Positions 31,799 through 41,331 of a stretch of DNA of 48,088 nt are shown piece by piece (the first letter of the stretch is position 1; each line of letters opens with the position of its first letter). The stretch is taken from assembly GCA_030065125.1 (NCBI GenBank), contig JASJDM010000040.1:1-48088 (forward strand). The letters run 5' to 3'. The translations under genes were made by a program, and so were the position numbers. The stretch is from Lysobacterales bacterium. Its GTDB lineage: Bacteria > Pseudomonadota > Gammaproteobacteria > Xanthomonadales > SZUA-38. The notes beneath the pieces were generated by a model, which was not told the DNA's origin, searched no databases, and saw nothing but the letters and a program-made list of their open reading frames with translations.

Positions 31799-34309
31799 TT
31801 AGAAGCGGTAGCTGAACTCAAGGCCAGCGGTGCGCTCCATGCCCGGGTGGACGAAGGAGCCGCCGAATTCCGGCGCAGTGATGACTTCCGCCAGGTACTT
31901 TTCATCGAACAGGTTGCGGGCGTAAGCCACGGCCGACCAGGTCTGGTTTTCCAGTCCGACTCTCAGGTTGGTGATGCCGTAGGCTTCCACCTGGGAGCGA
32001 TCGAAGTTGGCCGGCACGCCGCCAAACAGGGTGGCCGGAACCACGTTATCCTGGACTGTGTGGAACCAGGTGTCACCCACCTGGAAGTATTCGACCCGGA
32101 CCACGAGGTCCGTATTGTCGAAGGCCGGGCGGATGTACTGGGCCGCTATGTTGAAGGTGTACTCGGGCACGCTGGGCGCCTCGTTGCCCACGGTATTGGG
32201 GCGAATGGCGTTTTCTTCGATTTCACTGTCGATGATGCTGAAGCCGGCGGTGATGCTGAAGTTGTCATTCAGCTCAGCGGCGGCGGCAAGCTCCACACCC
32301 TGCAGCGATACCTCGTCGATGTTTTCTACCACCCGCAACAGGCCGAAGGGGCCGACGAAGAATTCAAAGAACTGCATGTCGTCCACTTCGGTGTTGAAGA
32401 TGGCGCCGTCGAGATCCAGGCGGCCGTTTTCCGACTTGTACTTGAAGCCCAGCTCAAACGCGCTGGAGGTTTCCTCCTGGAAGATCTCCGGCGGAGCGGT
32501 CAGCTCGGTTCCGAATGCGGCTCCGCCGTCAACCAGGAAGAACTGGATGGTCTCGGTGGCGCCGATGTTGTTGAAGCCGCCGCTCTTGAAGCCCACCCCC
32601 CAGCTGCCGAAGACGGTCAGGTTGTCGCTGACGTCCCAGGTGGCGCTGAGCTTGGGCTGCAGTTCAGAGAAGGTTTCCTTCCGATCAGCAATGGAGTCCA
32701 CCACCAGCCCGGTGCTGAAGTCCGCGATAAACGCCGGGTTCAGCGGGGTTCCGGCTAACGGGGTCACGCCGTCGAATGAGCAGAACCCGGGGCCGATATT
32801 GGCGCAGTAGTTGATGCGGTCAGAAACGCGCTGGCTCGGGGTGGGAACAGCATTGGAGACTTCGCGTTCCTCCCGGTCGTAACGGAGCGAAAGGGCCAGT
32901 TCCACGTTGTCGGTTACGTCGTAGAAGACCGAGCCGAAGATGGCCGAAACCTGGGTTTCGAAATCATCCAGCACCAGGGCATCGGTCAGTTCGTTGACGA
33001 ATGAACGCGGCAGGTTGGCACGGCCGTCGTCCAGCAGCTGCGCAACACCCACCCGGCGATCGATGTCCAGCAGGTAGATGCCGGTCTGCCAGCGCAGCGG
33101 CCCGTCGCTGTTGGACGTGAGCTGCAGCTGGAAGCTGAGGTCTTCCTGGTTTCGCTCCTGATACTGGTAGCCATCGCAGGTGGTAGGCGTGTAAGGCCCA
33201 AGCAGGGACGTCAGCGGATCACCCGAGATAAAGGTAGGCGACTGGATCGGGAAACCGGCCAGAGACGCGGCGCTGCTCTGACAGGCCGGATCGCCAAAAT
33301 AGAACCCGAAGGCACCCGAAGTCCCGTCTGCTACGAAGAACTGTTCCTGGTCGCTGTACAGCATCCAGGAGGTCAGGGTGGCCCAGTCCATTTCGTAGTC
33401 AAGCTTGACGGAAAACTCGGTGGTTTCCTGTTCGTTGGCCGGGTCCACGTTGGGTGAAAACACGAAGTTGTGGTCGTTGGCGTTCTCGTAGAAATCCGGG
33501 ACGCCGAACAGGTCGGCAAACAGCGGCAGCGCGAAGGAGGCGTTGAACGCGATAGCCGCAGCGTCGACCTCGGCGTAGCGCAGCTTGGCGTCGATGGTGG
33601 TGCGATCATTGGGTTCCCAGATCAAACGGCCCTGGAGCGAGTTGCTCTGAAAGTCGTTGACCACGTCGTCATCGAGGAAGTTGTTGCTGAGGAAGCCGTC
33701 GGTGTCGCGGTAGTCCGCGCTCAGCCGGCCATAAAGGCCTTCACCCAGTTGACCCGCTACGGTGCCCTGGGCAGTGATGGATCCGTGCTGGCCTGCGCTC
33801 AATTCCACGTGGCCTTCAGTCTCAGCGCGGGGCTTTTGGGTAGTCACAATGACTGCGCCGGCGGCTGCGGAGCGGCCGTAAAGCGCACCCTGGGGGCCTT
33901 TCAACACTTCAACCTGGGCAAGGTCAGCGTATTCGCGGTTGAAGGCGCTGGGGTTGGTGTAGAGGATGCCGTCCAGAATGAACGCAAAGTTGGTCTCGCC
34001 GTCACGTGCGCCATTGAGGCCGCGGATATTGACCTGGGTATCGCCCACTTCCACGGTGTTGACCATGACCACGCCGGGCGTCAGCGAGATAAAGTCCTCG
34101 GCACGCTGGACGCCGATGCGCTCCAATTCCGAGGATGTAAACGCGGTCACGGATGCGGGAACATCCTGCAGGGTTTCGGCCCGTTGCCGTACCGTAACAA
34201 CAATCTCTTCGAGTGCTGCAAACGCGGCGCCGGGAGTCATAAGGGCGATGCTGGCGGGTACTGCAGTAGCAGCGGCGATCAGCGGGGAGATTAAAGCCCG
34301 TTTCTTCAT
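31799..34309 (-). CDS. TonB-dependent outer-membrane receptor
   Basis: 836 residues. The signal peptide runs to about residue 31 (TPGAAFA), then comes the TonB box region LEEIVVTVRQRAETLQDVP. The plug domain (about 45-160) has SLTPGVVMVNTVEVGDTQVN and IRGLNGARD, ending VLKGPQGALYGRSAAAGAV. A 22-strand barrel ends in the aromatic Phe of GLEFSYRF. It belongs to the broad group common in sphingomonads and marine gammaproteobacteria that takes up varied organic compounds, not only siderophores. A strong AGGAGGAA precedes ATG 34309. Two TTGTATACAA operators upstream link it to hyuAB, so it may import the substrate of that pathway. Confidence 0.93.
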   Translation of the reverse strand: MKKRALISPLIAAATAVPASIALMTPGAAFAALEEIVVTVRQRAETLQDVPASVTAFTSSELERIGVQRAEDFISLTPGVVMVNTVEVGDTQVNIRGLNGARDGETNFAFILDGILYTNPSAFNREYADLAQVEVLKGPQGALYGRSAAAGAVIVTTQKPRAETEGHVELSAGQHGSITAQGTVAGQLGEGLYGRLSADYRDTDGFLSNNFLDDDVVNDFQSNSLQGRLIWEPNDRTTIDAKLRYAEVDAAAIAFNASFALPLFADLFGVPDFYENANDHNFVFSPNVDPANEQETTEFSVKLDYEMDWATLTSWMLYSDQEQFFVADGTSGAFGFYFGDPACQSSAASLAGFPIQSPTFISGDPLTSLLGPYTPTTCDGYQYQERNQEDLSFQLQLTSNSDGPLRWQTGIYLLDIDRRVGVAQLLDDGRANLPRSFVNELTDALVLDDFETQVSAIFGSVFYDVTDNVELALSLRYDREEREVSNAVPTPSQRVSDRINYCANIGPGFCSFDGVTPLAGTPLNPAFIADFSTGLVVDSIADRKETFSELQPKLSATWDVSDNLTVFGSWGVGFKSGGFNNIGATETIQFFLVDGGAAFGTELTAPPEIFQEETSSAFELGFKYKSENGRLDLDGAIFNTEVDDMQFFEFFVGPFGLLRVVENIDEVSLQGVELAAAAELNDNFSITAGFSIIDSEIEENAIRPNTVGNEAPSVPEYTFNIAAQYIRPAFDNTDLVVRVEYFQVGDTWFHTVQDNVVPATLFGGVPANFDRSQVEAYGITNLRVGLENQTWSAVAYARNLFDEKYLAEVITAPEFGGSFVHPGMERTAGLEFSYRF

Positions 34310-34370
34310 TTGGCTTCCTCCTGATAATTATTAAAAATCAGACCACGGGGGCCCGGGTGGTCGAGCAGCA

Positions 34371-34538
34371 AGTATAGCGTGACATTGTATACAATACATG
34401 GCTAAAAAGGCACTTGTACGTACAGGCTTTGCTCCCTCCAGTCTGTCGATTTGTGCACATTCCCTGTGCTTTTCCAGATACCCGTGGGCATGGCCTGCCG
34501 TCGAGATCGGTCTGTTTCCCAACCGAAATGTATACAAT
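34371..34538. promoter_or_regulatory. TonB-receptor/symporter divergent region with two TTGTATACAA operators
   Basis: The 369-base space between the receptor (minus) and the small membrane protein (plus) holds the perfect ATTGTATACAAT at 34384-34395 and AATGTATACAAT at 34527-34538, the same two variants as before hyuA. On the minus strand a TATACT box (complement of 34371-34376) lies 7 bases downstream of the perfect site, so a bound protein would block the receptor promoter. A weaker TTGTACGTACAG at 34414-34425 resembles the 12-bp operator type. I see no gene in this region. Confidence 0.65.
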
Positions 34539-34678
34539 CAAATGTTGAGATCTCATGAAGGAATCAAACTTCAAAAGCGCCGCAGCCGCGTTGAATCCTG
34601 TCGCCAGAATGATCCGGTGGGACAATGGCGGCTTCCAGAGCCTGTCTTGACCGCTGGTACTGAGGACAGGCTGGAGCT

Positions 34679-34891
34679 GTGAATCGTCCCTGGATCTGGC
34701 TGATATTCCTGGCGCTGTTTGCCCTCAGCGTGCCCTGGTACCTGCCGAAATCCGACCAGCCGCCGCTGTGGCTGGGGCTGCCATACTGGGTGGTGTTGTC
34801 CCTGCTGGCCTGCCTGGCCATTGCCATTTTCACTGCCTGGACCATCGGTCGCTACTGGCCCGGGAACGATGACACGGACGGCCTGCCGTGA
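34679..34891 (+). CDS. Small two-helix membrane protein, DUF3311-like symporter partner
   Basis: 70 residues from GTG 34679, with two membrane helices (about 5-21 and 33-56) and a short charged end. Size, topology and position match the DUF3311/YhdT-like small proteins that precede sodium:solute symporters of the SSS family. Its TGA overlaps the GTG start of the symporter by four bases (GTGA), so translation is coupled. It is probably an accessory subunit. Confidence 0.75.
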   Translation: MNRPWIWLIFLALFALSVPWYLPKSDQPPLWLGLPYWVVLSLLACLAIAIFTAWTIGRYWPGNDDTDGLP

Positions 34892-36342
34892 ACATCATCT
34901 TTGGCCCTGGTGCGCTGACCTTTGTCGCAGTGTATCTCACCGCCATGGTGGCGGTGGGCGTGCTGGCAAAACACCTGCGCCGGCGGGAGACCCTGAAGGA
35001 GTTCTACCTGGCAGGCAGCGGTCTGGGCACCCTGGTGCTGCTGCTGACCCTGTATGCCACCCAGTACAGCGGCAACGCGCTGCTGGGCTATCCGGGTGAG
35101 GCCTACCGGCTTGGGTTTGCCTGGGTCATGAGCGTGGGCTTCATGATGGCCGTGGTGGTGGTCTACCTGTCATTTGCGCCGGAGCTGCGGCGAGCGGCCC
35201 TGAATCACGCATTTGTGACGCCGGGGGACTGGATTCGGTACCGGTTCGAATCCGAAGGCCTGACCGTGGCGGCCAACTGCGTTTTCCTGGTGGCCATGTG
35301 CAACTACCTGCTGGCCCAGCTGCTGGCCATGGGGCACCTGGTCGAGGCCCTGTCCGGAGGGTCGGTGCCATTCTGGGCCGGGGTTCTATTCCTGGGGGTT
35401 GTGATCCTGGTGTACGAAACCCTGGGCGGACTCAAGGCCGTGGCCTGGACGGACTGCGCCCAGGGTTTGCTGCTGATCGCTGGCCTGGCCGGCATACTCT
35501 GGATTGCCGTTCCGGAGAGCGGCGGCCTGGCCCACACCAGTCAGTGGGTGATCCAGAACCAGCCTGAAAAAGCGGCTGTGCCCAGCGGTGCCCTGCTGGT
35601 GACCTGGGTCAGTACCCTGGTGCTGGTGGGTTTCGGCGCGGCCATGTATCCCCAGGCCCTGCAGCGGATATATGCCGCCAGCAGCAGCCGGACCCTGGCC
35701 CGGTCACTGCAGTGGATGGTGTTTATGCCCCTGGTCACCATGCTGCCCGTTCTGTTGATCGGTATCATGGCTCTGCCCAGGATTTCAGGCCTGGAGGGGG
35801 TGGCCGCCGACCAGGTGATGCCGCTGATGCTGGGCCAATGGGCCGATCTGTCACCCCTGGCCTACGCACTGGTGGTGCTGCTGCTCACCGGCACCCTGGC
35901 CGCCATCATGTCCACGGCCGACTCGGTGCTGCTGAGCCTGTCCTCCATCATCAGTAAGGACCTGCTGGGACGCAGCTGGCTGCGCAATGCCGGCGACGAG
36001 GCCCTGACCCGGGCCGGCAAACGCGTCAGCTGGCTGCTGATGGCGGTTCTCGTGTTGATCGCGCTCAATCCGCGAATTTCACTGTGGGGACTGGCCGAGC
36101 TCAAGCTGGAACTGCTGAGTCAGACTGTGCCGCTGTTCGTGCTGGGCGCCCGCTGGAGCGGCCTGGGGGCAAGGCCGGCACTGGCCGGTCTGGTGACCGG
36201 GGTGGTGGTGGCAGCAGGCCTGTCCCTGGCGGGTTACGGGAAGGTGGCCGGGGTGCACGCCGGGGTGATCGGGCTGGCATTCAACCTGGTGGTATGTATT
36301 GCCTTATCCCGACCGTTCCGGGTGTCACGGGCTCTCGAATGA
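34888..36342 (+). CDS. Sodium:solute symporter (SSS family)
   Basis: 484 residues with about 13 membrane helices of the SSS/SLC5 fold. Family segments are EFYLAGSGLGTLVLLLTLYATQYSGNALLG split over the first two helices, YETLGGLKAVAWTDCAQGLLL (SSS signature region), FGAAMYPQALQRIYAASS and LTGTLAAIMSTADSVLLSLSS near the Na2-site helix. It imports a carboxylate, amino acid or similar solute with sodium. The paired small protein, the divergent TonB receptor and the operators between them point to a two-membrane uptake route for one compound (inference). Confidence 0.92.
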   Translation: MNIIFGPGALTFVAVYLTAMVAVGVLAKHLRRRETLKEFYLAGSGLGTLVLLLTLYATQYSGNALLGYPGEAYRLGFAWVMSVGFMMAVVVVYLSFAPELRRAALNHAFVTPGDWIRYRFESEGLTVAANCVFLVAMCNYLLAQLLAMGHLVEALSGGSVPFWAGVLFLGVVILVYETLGGLKAVAWTDCAQGLLLIAGLAGILWIAVPESGGLAHTSQWVIQNQPEKAAVPSGALLVTWVSTLVLVGFGAAMYPQALQRIYAASSSRTLARSLQWMVFMPLVTMLPVLLIGIMALPRISGLEGVAADQVMPLMLGQWADLSPLAYALVVLLLTGTLAAIMSTADSVLLSLSSIISKDLLGRSWLRNAGDEALTRAGKRVSWLLMAVLVLIALNPRISLWGLAELKLELLSQTVPLFVLGARWSGLGARPALAGLVTGVVVAAGLSLAGYGKVAGVHAGVIGLAFNLVVCIALSRPFRVSRALE

Positions 36343-36455
36343 CTCGAAGGTGGATTGAAAGATCCGGTCGTCCACCACCGCTTCGAAACTTGCGGGAACC
36401 ATCTCAAGGTCCCCCAGCGCGGTGGTTTGAGACTGGAGAACCGTAACCGGAGGCG

Positions 36456-36827
36456 TCACCAGCAACTCGTGTGTCGGAGCTCCTGGTTCGGTTCAGACAG
36501 GAAGCAGAATCCGCCGCCCGCCTGGGCACAGCGGGTGTCACAGAAGCGCACCCGCACGCCGGTGTCGCCATCCGCAATCGCCTGGAAACCCTGTGCCGTG
36601 ACCCGGGTCGGGGTCCAGGTCTGTCCCGATGGCACGGAAAACCGGTCTGCCGCCTCCACGCCGATCAGGGCCATGGGTGATCCTCCGAATTCACTCAGGC
36701 CGACAGTTTCCCCGGCAGCGCAATTGGTAGTCCGGTCCTCCAGGACCTCGGCGTGGGCAGTTCCCAGGGCCGCCAGCAGGATTATTGCGGTTGCTTTCAC
36801 ATCAATGCCCGGGACACGTCGAATCAT
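36456..36827 (-). CDS. Small secreted protein, possibly a truncated fragment
   Basis: 123 residues starting at ATG 36827 (GTG 36800 is an alternative) with a signal-like start (ATAIILLAALGTAHAEV). The body FSVPSGQTWTPTRVTAQGFQ resembles a short beta-sandwich element seen at the N-termini of larger secreted proteins. The end, SEPNQELRHTSCW, looks like read-through into unrelated sequence, so this may be a decayed remnant. The flanks (36343-36455 and 36828-37119) show no other gene and have no clear promoter. Confidence 0.4.
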   Translation of the reverse strand: MIRRVPGIDVKATAIILLAALGTAHAEVLEDRTTNCAAGETVGLSEFGGSPMALIGVEAADRFSVPSGQTWTPTRVTAQGFQAIADGDTGVRVRFCDTRCAQAGGGFCFLSEPNQELRHTSCW

Positions 36828-37119
36828 GCTTCAGTATAAGCTGGAGCGCACGGAAAACGACCTGAAAGCGAATCCACGGTCGCGCCTGGAGGAACGGGCC
36901 TGGCCGGTGTTGTCGAGGGCGGATCGAAAGCGCCAAGAGTGCAATATAGTGTGTGCTTTGGCCAACCCTCGGATAGCCAGGCCCTGAAACAGGGATGGGG
37001 GCGGAGCAGCCGATCCACCATTTCGGATTGCCGAAGTCATTTGGCCCGGAGCGAACGATGTTTGATACTTCCACCAGGCTGCATTCGGGCGAGGAATATT
37101 GGGAGAAAGTTCCAGGCGT
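36828..37119. other. Intergenic stretch before the amidohydrolase
   Basis: 292 bases with no supported gene. Several short open frames on both strands overlap one another and none has a good ribosome-binding site or recognisable product. GGGAGAAAG at 37101-37109 lies 11 bases before ATG 37120 and may serve the next gene. Confidence 0.3.
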
Positions 37120-38814
37120 ATGAACGTCGCTCGGCTGATCAGGAATTTTCCGCTGTGTCTCTGCTGGATCGTGGCCGGCTGCGCCGTGGCGCCAGCCGAC
37201 CTGGTCTTCACCGGCGGTGCGGTTTACACCGTGGATTCGGACCAGCCCTGGGCCGAGGCGGTGGCGGTTCGCGGCGGACGTATCGCCTACGTCGGTGATG
37301 ACGCTGGTGTGCAGCCCCTGGTCGGGGAGGGCACCCGGGTCATGGAGCTGGACGGGCGCATGCTGTTGCCGGGTTTCCATGATTCACATATGCACCCCAT
37401 GGCAGCGGGCACCCGGTTTTTCCGGTGCCAGTTGAAAGGGCTGGAGTGGCCGGATGCCGTCATGGCCGAACTGAAGCGATGCCATGACGGACTGCTCGAG
37501 GGCGAGTGGTTGCGGGGCGTTGGGCTACCTGAGGAGCTTTTCGGCTCAGGCGTTCTGGACAGAAAACTTCTGGACTCCGTGGCGCCGGGTCGACCGGCAT
37601 TGATCTCGAACAGTTCCGGGTTCAAGGCCTGGGTCAATTCCTCAGCCCTCGATCTGGCCGGATTCAATGCCGAATCGGACGATCGCGAGGATGTGGTTCG
37701 CTATCCGGATTCGAGGCAGCCGACCGGCGAGTTGTTGCAGCCGGCATCCGGACTGATGTGGCGACTGGCACCTTTGCCCAGCCAGGACAGGCTGCGAGAG
37801 TCCCTGAAGATGGCGTCTGCCATGGCCAATGGCTTTGGCATCACCTCGGCCAACGAGGCCCGGGTGAGCCGGGAGTTGCTGGATGCCTACATCGCGGCGG
37901 ACGCCGCCGGAGAAATGACTATCCGCGTGCAGGGCTCCCAGTGGTGGGATCCCTTGAAGGATCACTCCCAGGTCGAAGACATGGTGTCGAATCGCCAGCG
38001 TGCAGCGGGAAACCGTTTCAAGGCGGACGCGGCAAAACTGTTTCTGGACGGGGACATTCAACACGGCACGGCCTGGCTGCTTTCACCCTATCTGCACAGC
38101 GGAGAAACCGGCGGCTGGCGAATCCCCCCGGACCGGGTGAGGAAGGGCGTTGCCCGCCTTGATGCCGAGGGTTTCCAGGTGCATATACATGCTGTCGGAG
38201 ACGCCGCAATCAGGCTCGGGCTGGATAGCCTTGAGAACGCTGCCGCGGTCAATCCACCCTCGGACCGGCGTCATCAGATCGCCCACCTGGCCATGATTCA
38301 TCCGGATGATCGTGGCCGGTTTGAGCAACTTGGCGTTGCGGCGGACTTCCAACCCCTGTGGGCGAAAATGGACGCGCAGGCCCGCGAGGAGTTGCTGGGC
38401 ATGCTGGGCCCGGAGAGATCCCGCTGGTACGCGGCGATTCGCAGCATCATGGACAGCGGTGCCCGGGTGGTGGCCGGCAGCGACTGGATCTCCGAGTCCA
38501 TGAATCCCCTGGACGCCATCCAGGTCGCCATCACCCGCCAGCCACTGGACGGCAGCGCGCCATCCTTCAACCAGGAACAGGCGGTGACCCTGGAGCAGAT
38601 GCTGGCGGCTTATACGATCAATGGGGCCTGGCTGGCCCGGCAGGAGGATCTGACCGGCTCTATTGAGGTCGGGAAACTGGCTGACCTGGTAGTGCTGGAT
38701 CGTAACCTGTTCGGGGTCCCTGCCGCGGAGATTTCCCAGGTGCTTGTATTGCTGACACTGCTGGAGGGCGTTGAGGTCTACCGGTCCCCGGATTCCAGTA
38801 AATACTCCTGGTAG
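37120..38814 (+). CDS. Amidohydrolase family (YtcJ-like) lipoprotein
   Basis: 564 residues from ATG 37120. The N-terminus carries a lipoprotein signal: hydrophobic LCLCWIVAGC with lipobox V-A-G-C, so the protein is probably anchored at the outer or inner membrane facing the periplasm. The amidohydrolase-3 domain follows: DLVFTGGAVYTVD, MLLPGFHDSHMHP (metal-binding HxH), VHIHAVGDAAI, HQIAHLAMIHPDD and AGSDWISESMNPLDAIQ (metal-binding Asp region), and the C-terminal GSIEVGKLADLVVLD sheet. Family members hydrolyse amides, cyclic amides or carbamoyl groups, so a periplasmic role in substrate processing is possible. It overlaps the converging TPR gene by 37 bases. Confidence 0.88.
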   Translation: MNVARLIRNFPLCLCWIVAGCAVAPADLVFTGGAVYTVDSDQPWAEAVAVRGGRIAYVGDDAGVQPLVGEGTRVMELDGRMLLPGFHDSHMHPMAAGTRFFRCQLKGLEWPDAVMAELKRCHDGLLEGEWLRGVGLPEELFGSGVLDRKLLDSVAPGRPALISNSSGFKAWVNSSALDLAGFNAESDDREDVVRYPDSRQPTGELLQPASGLMWRLAPLPSQDRLRESLKMASAMANGFGITSANEARVSRELLDAYIAADAAGEMTIRVQGSQWWDPLKDHSQVEDMVSNRQRAAGNRFKADAAKLFLDGDIQHGTAWLLSPYLHSGETGGWRIPPDRVRKGVARLDAEGFQVHIHAVGDAAIRLGLDSLENAAAVNPPSDRRHQIAHLAMIHPDDRGRFEQLGVAADFQPLWAKMDAQAREELLGMLGPERSRWYAAIRSIMDSGARVVAGSDWISESMNPLDAIQVAITRQPLDGSAPSFNQEQAVTLEQMLAAYTINGAWLARQEDLTGSIEVGKLADLVVLDRNLFGVPAAEISQVLVLLTLLEGVEVYRSPDSSKYSW

Positions 38815-40595
38815 TCAGGCGCGGGCTCAAGTAGTTGCTCCCATCGGGGATCTTTGGCAAGGATGTCGGCGAACGGTCCGAAGGTCCATGCGCGGTCACT
38901 CGATTTCATGGCGGGATTGGCTTCGATGGCGAGTTCCAGAGCCTGAAAGGCCAAATCCAGGTCGCCAAACCAGGCGTGGGCCTGGACGATGCGCTCATCA
39001 TGAGAAGCCTGGCCGATTTCCCTGGCGAATCCCGCAAATGCGTCGCGCGCCGCATCAAGCTGGCCGTCTGAGTGCAGTGCAAGTGCCCGGTGGTACAGTA
39101 CTTCCGCTTCATCGGGCAATGTTTCCAGAATCTCCAGTGACTCTCGATGACGCCCGCTCAGGGTGAGTAGCCATGCCTCATCGATCTTTCGCTTGGTCCG
39201 CAAGGGCGCCAACTCCGCGGCACGGGCAACGAAGGCCTCCGCCTCGTCCAGCAATCCAGCCTGCATGGCATAAGTCGCATTGTTCATGACGTTGACCAGG
39301 TAAAGTGGGTCGGCCTGCACTGCGCGCCGGCTGAATTCCATCATCTTTTCAACGTCAGCTTGTCGGTGGTAGACGCCCGCCCAGATGGACAAAACCAGGG
39401 CGTTGTCCGGGCCGAGTTCAAGCGCACGCAGGTAGGCTGCCTTGAACTCCTCGTATTCTCCGTCCGCCGCGTGAATTTGCCCCCTGCGGATGACAGCCTC
39501 AGGGTTTTCCGGGTCCAGCCGGACTGCATTTTCAGCGGCCAGCCGGGCCCGGTCAGGGTCTGCCAGGCCGAAACGCCTGAACCAATAAATCGGGACCAGC
39601 CCGGCCCAGGCCTTTGCGTTGTTGGGGTCCAGTTCAACGGCCGCTTCAAATCGATCCCTGGCCAGTTCGACATCCCCGGGCTGCCGCCGGCTGTAGAAAA
39701 AGCGGCCCTGCATGGTCAGTTCAAGAGATTCCACGTCGACCGGTGTAGCGTGGGGTATATCGCCCAGGAGGGTGATCTTGAGGGCGTCAGTTACCGCCGC
39801 GGCGATCTCGTCCTGGATTGCAAACACGTCGTCCAGGGTGCGGTCCCAGGTATCCGACCAGAGATGAAAGCCGCTGTCTGCTTTGATCAGCTGGGCCGTG
39901 ATTCGGATCTGGTTGCCGCCCTTGCGGACGCTCCCTTCGAGAATGTGGGCGACTTCGAGCTGCCGGGCAATTTCCGACAGCGGAATAGTATCCATCTTGT
40001 CCTTGTAAAAAAACGAAGACGTGCGGGCTGCCACCTTCAATTCGCGGATGCCGGCCAGCAGGTTCAGCAGTTCCTCGGTCAGGCCGTCGGAAAAGTACTC
40101 CTGCTCCGGATCCGAGGACATGTTGACAAAGGGCAGTACCGCGATGGACAGGTTGGGGGCATCGGTACCCTCATCTGGGGAAGCCGGCGGTGTTCCCGAC
40201 GCCGGTGGCTGGCTCGCAATCCGTGTTTCCGGCTCGACATCGGGCGCGGAATCCAGCACAAACTTTTCCACCGCAAAGTAGCCCAGTGCGGCGGCCATTA
40301 CCACCATAATGATGCGGTTCAGGCGGCGGCCGGTAACGGCCCGGGCAGCAGGGTCAGGTTCAAGGTCCTTTTCCCTGCGGATGCCGTCCGGGGTGATCTC
40401 ATAAGCCCAGGAGATGAAAAGGGCCACGGGAAAAAAGAGGATCAGGAAAAATGCCAGCAGGGTGTCGGCCCACTCCGGCAGGCGCAGAGTTTCTTCCAGG
40501 GTGGCGCTGACCTCGATCAGCAGCCAGCCGGTGACCACATAGGCCACGGCCACGCGGATGACGTTACGGCGATTGAGCTCCTGGAAGAAAGACAT
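38778..40595 (-). CDS. Membrane-anchored TolB-N/TPR protein (adenylate-cyclase-like architecture)
   Basis: 605 residues. The N-terminus FFQELNRRNVIRVAVAYVVTGWL plus two further helices (about 42-65 and 92-112) anchor it in the membrane. Residues about 145-285 form the TolB-N/FlgO-like domain (IAVLPFVNMSSDPEQEYFSD, GLTEELLNLLAGI, LEGSVRKGGNQIRITAQLI, WSDTWDR). The C-terminal half is TPR repeats (for example NNAKAWAGLVPIYW, ENPEAVIRRGQIHAADGEYE). This arrangement usually follows a cyclase or CadC-type output domain in gamma- and alphaproteobacteria; here no such domain is present, so it is a stand-alone scaffold or sensor. Its 3' end overlaps the amidohydrolase gene. Confidence 0.85.
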   Translation of the reverse strand: MSFFQELNRRNVIRVAVAYVVTGWLLIEVSATLEETLRLPEWADTLLAFFLILFFPVALFISWAYEITPDGIRREKDLEPDPAARAVTGRRLNRIIMVVMAAALGYFAVEKFVLDSAPDVEPETRIASQPPASGTPPASPDEGTDAPNLSIAVLPFVNMSSDPEQEYFSDGLTEELLNLLAGIRELKVAARTSSFFYKDKMDTIPLSEIARQLEVAHILEGSVRKGGNQIRITAQLIKADSGFHLWSDTWDRTLDDVFAIQDEIAAAVTDALKITLLGDIPHATPVDVESLELTMQGRFFYSRRQPGDVELARDRFEAAVELDPNNAKAWAGLVPIYWFRRFGLADPDRARLAAENAVRLDPENPEAVIRRGQIHAADGEYEEFKAAYLRALELGPDNALVLSIWAGVYHRQADVEKMMEFSRRAVQADPLYLVNVMNNATYAMQAGLLDEAEAFVARAAELAPLRTKRKIDEAWLLTLSGRHRESLEILETLPDEAEVLYHRALALHSDGQLDAARDAFAGFAREIGQASHDERIVQAHAWFGDLDLAFQALELAIEANPAMKSSDRAWTFGPFADILAKDPRWEQLLEPAPDYQEYLLESGDR

Positions 40596-40658
40596 GCCAT
40601 GACCCCGAGAATCCCGACATCCTAAGCTCTAACCGCAGTTGAAACCAATGGCCGTGGT

Positions 40659-41279
40659 TCAGCTCCGGTCGGGCCCGCCGGCGTAGTTCAAATAGCAGTT
40701 GGTGGAAAAGCTGACCCGCACCACGTCGGCGTTGAAGGGAAAGACGTAATGCAGCAGCCATGCCGGGAACACGTAGATGTCGCCTTCCTCAGGGGAGATG
40801 GGGCCGAACATGGAGACGTTGTGGGGCGCCCACTGGCCGTAGTTCCACTGGATCTTGCCACCCACGGGATCCTGACCCTGCTGGTTGGGGTGCCTCCATT
40901 CGTCCTTTAACTCCGGCGGCACCTGGCAGTAGCCCACCAGGGAGAAATCACCGGAGTGGATATGGGGCGGGTTCCATTCGCCCGGGCCCTGGTAGTTGAC
41001 CCACAGCTTTTCAAAGGTTACGCCGGTGAGCTGGCCCTGCGTCTTGAAGATGCCGGCATTGGTGCACTGGGTGACGTAGTCGACGATAATGCTCTGCAGC
41101 TCGTTGGCGCAGGGTTCCGACAGGGTGATAAAGCTCTGCTTGATGATGTTACCGGCCAGGTTGCCGGCGGCGTCGTCGTCGGAGCTGGAAGATTTCTCCA
41201 GCACTTCCATTCGCAGCTGCTCGGAAATCCTGTTGCGATAAAGGGTAGGGCCGAAGGGCCGGATGACTTGTCCTTGCAT
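40659..41279 (-). CDS. Putative 2OG-Fe(II) oxygenase, TIGR02466-like
   Basis: 206 residues with a jelly-roll pattern of the small 2-oxoglutarate/Fe(II) oxygenases often seen in phages and marine bacteria. It shows KLWVNYQGPGEWNPPHIHSGDFSLVG split around His106/His108 and Asp111, then GDIYVFPAWLLHYVFPF with His177 as the distal iron ligand, and VRVSFSTN with Arg188 for the oxoglutarate carboxylate. The substrate is unknown (prolyl or nucleic-acid hydroxylation are possible in this group). It stands 63 bases from the TPR gene on the same strand and may be upstream of it in one transcript. Confidence 0.75.
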   Translation of the reverse strand: MQGQVIRPFGPTLYRNRISEQLRMEVLEKSSSSDDDAAGNLAGNIIKQSFITLSEPCANELQSIIVDYVTQCTNAGIFKTQGQLTGVTFEKLWVNYQGPGEWNPPHIHSGDFSLVGYCQVPPELKDEWRHPNQQGQDPVGGKIQWNYGQWAPHNVSMFGPISPEEGDIYVFPAWLLHYVFPFNADVVRVSFSTNCYLNYAGGPDRS

Positions 41280-41331
41280 GGGACGGCATCTTACCCGGTT
41301 TGGGGCGAGGGGTCCCGGCGCAGGATGTGGG

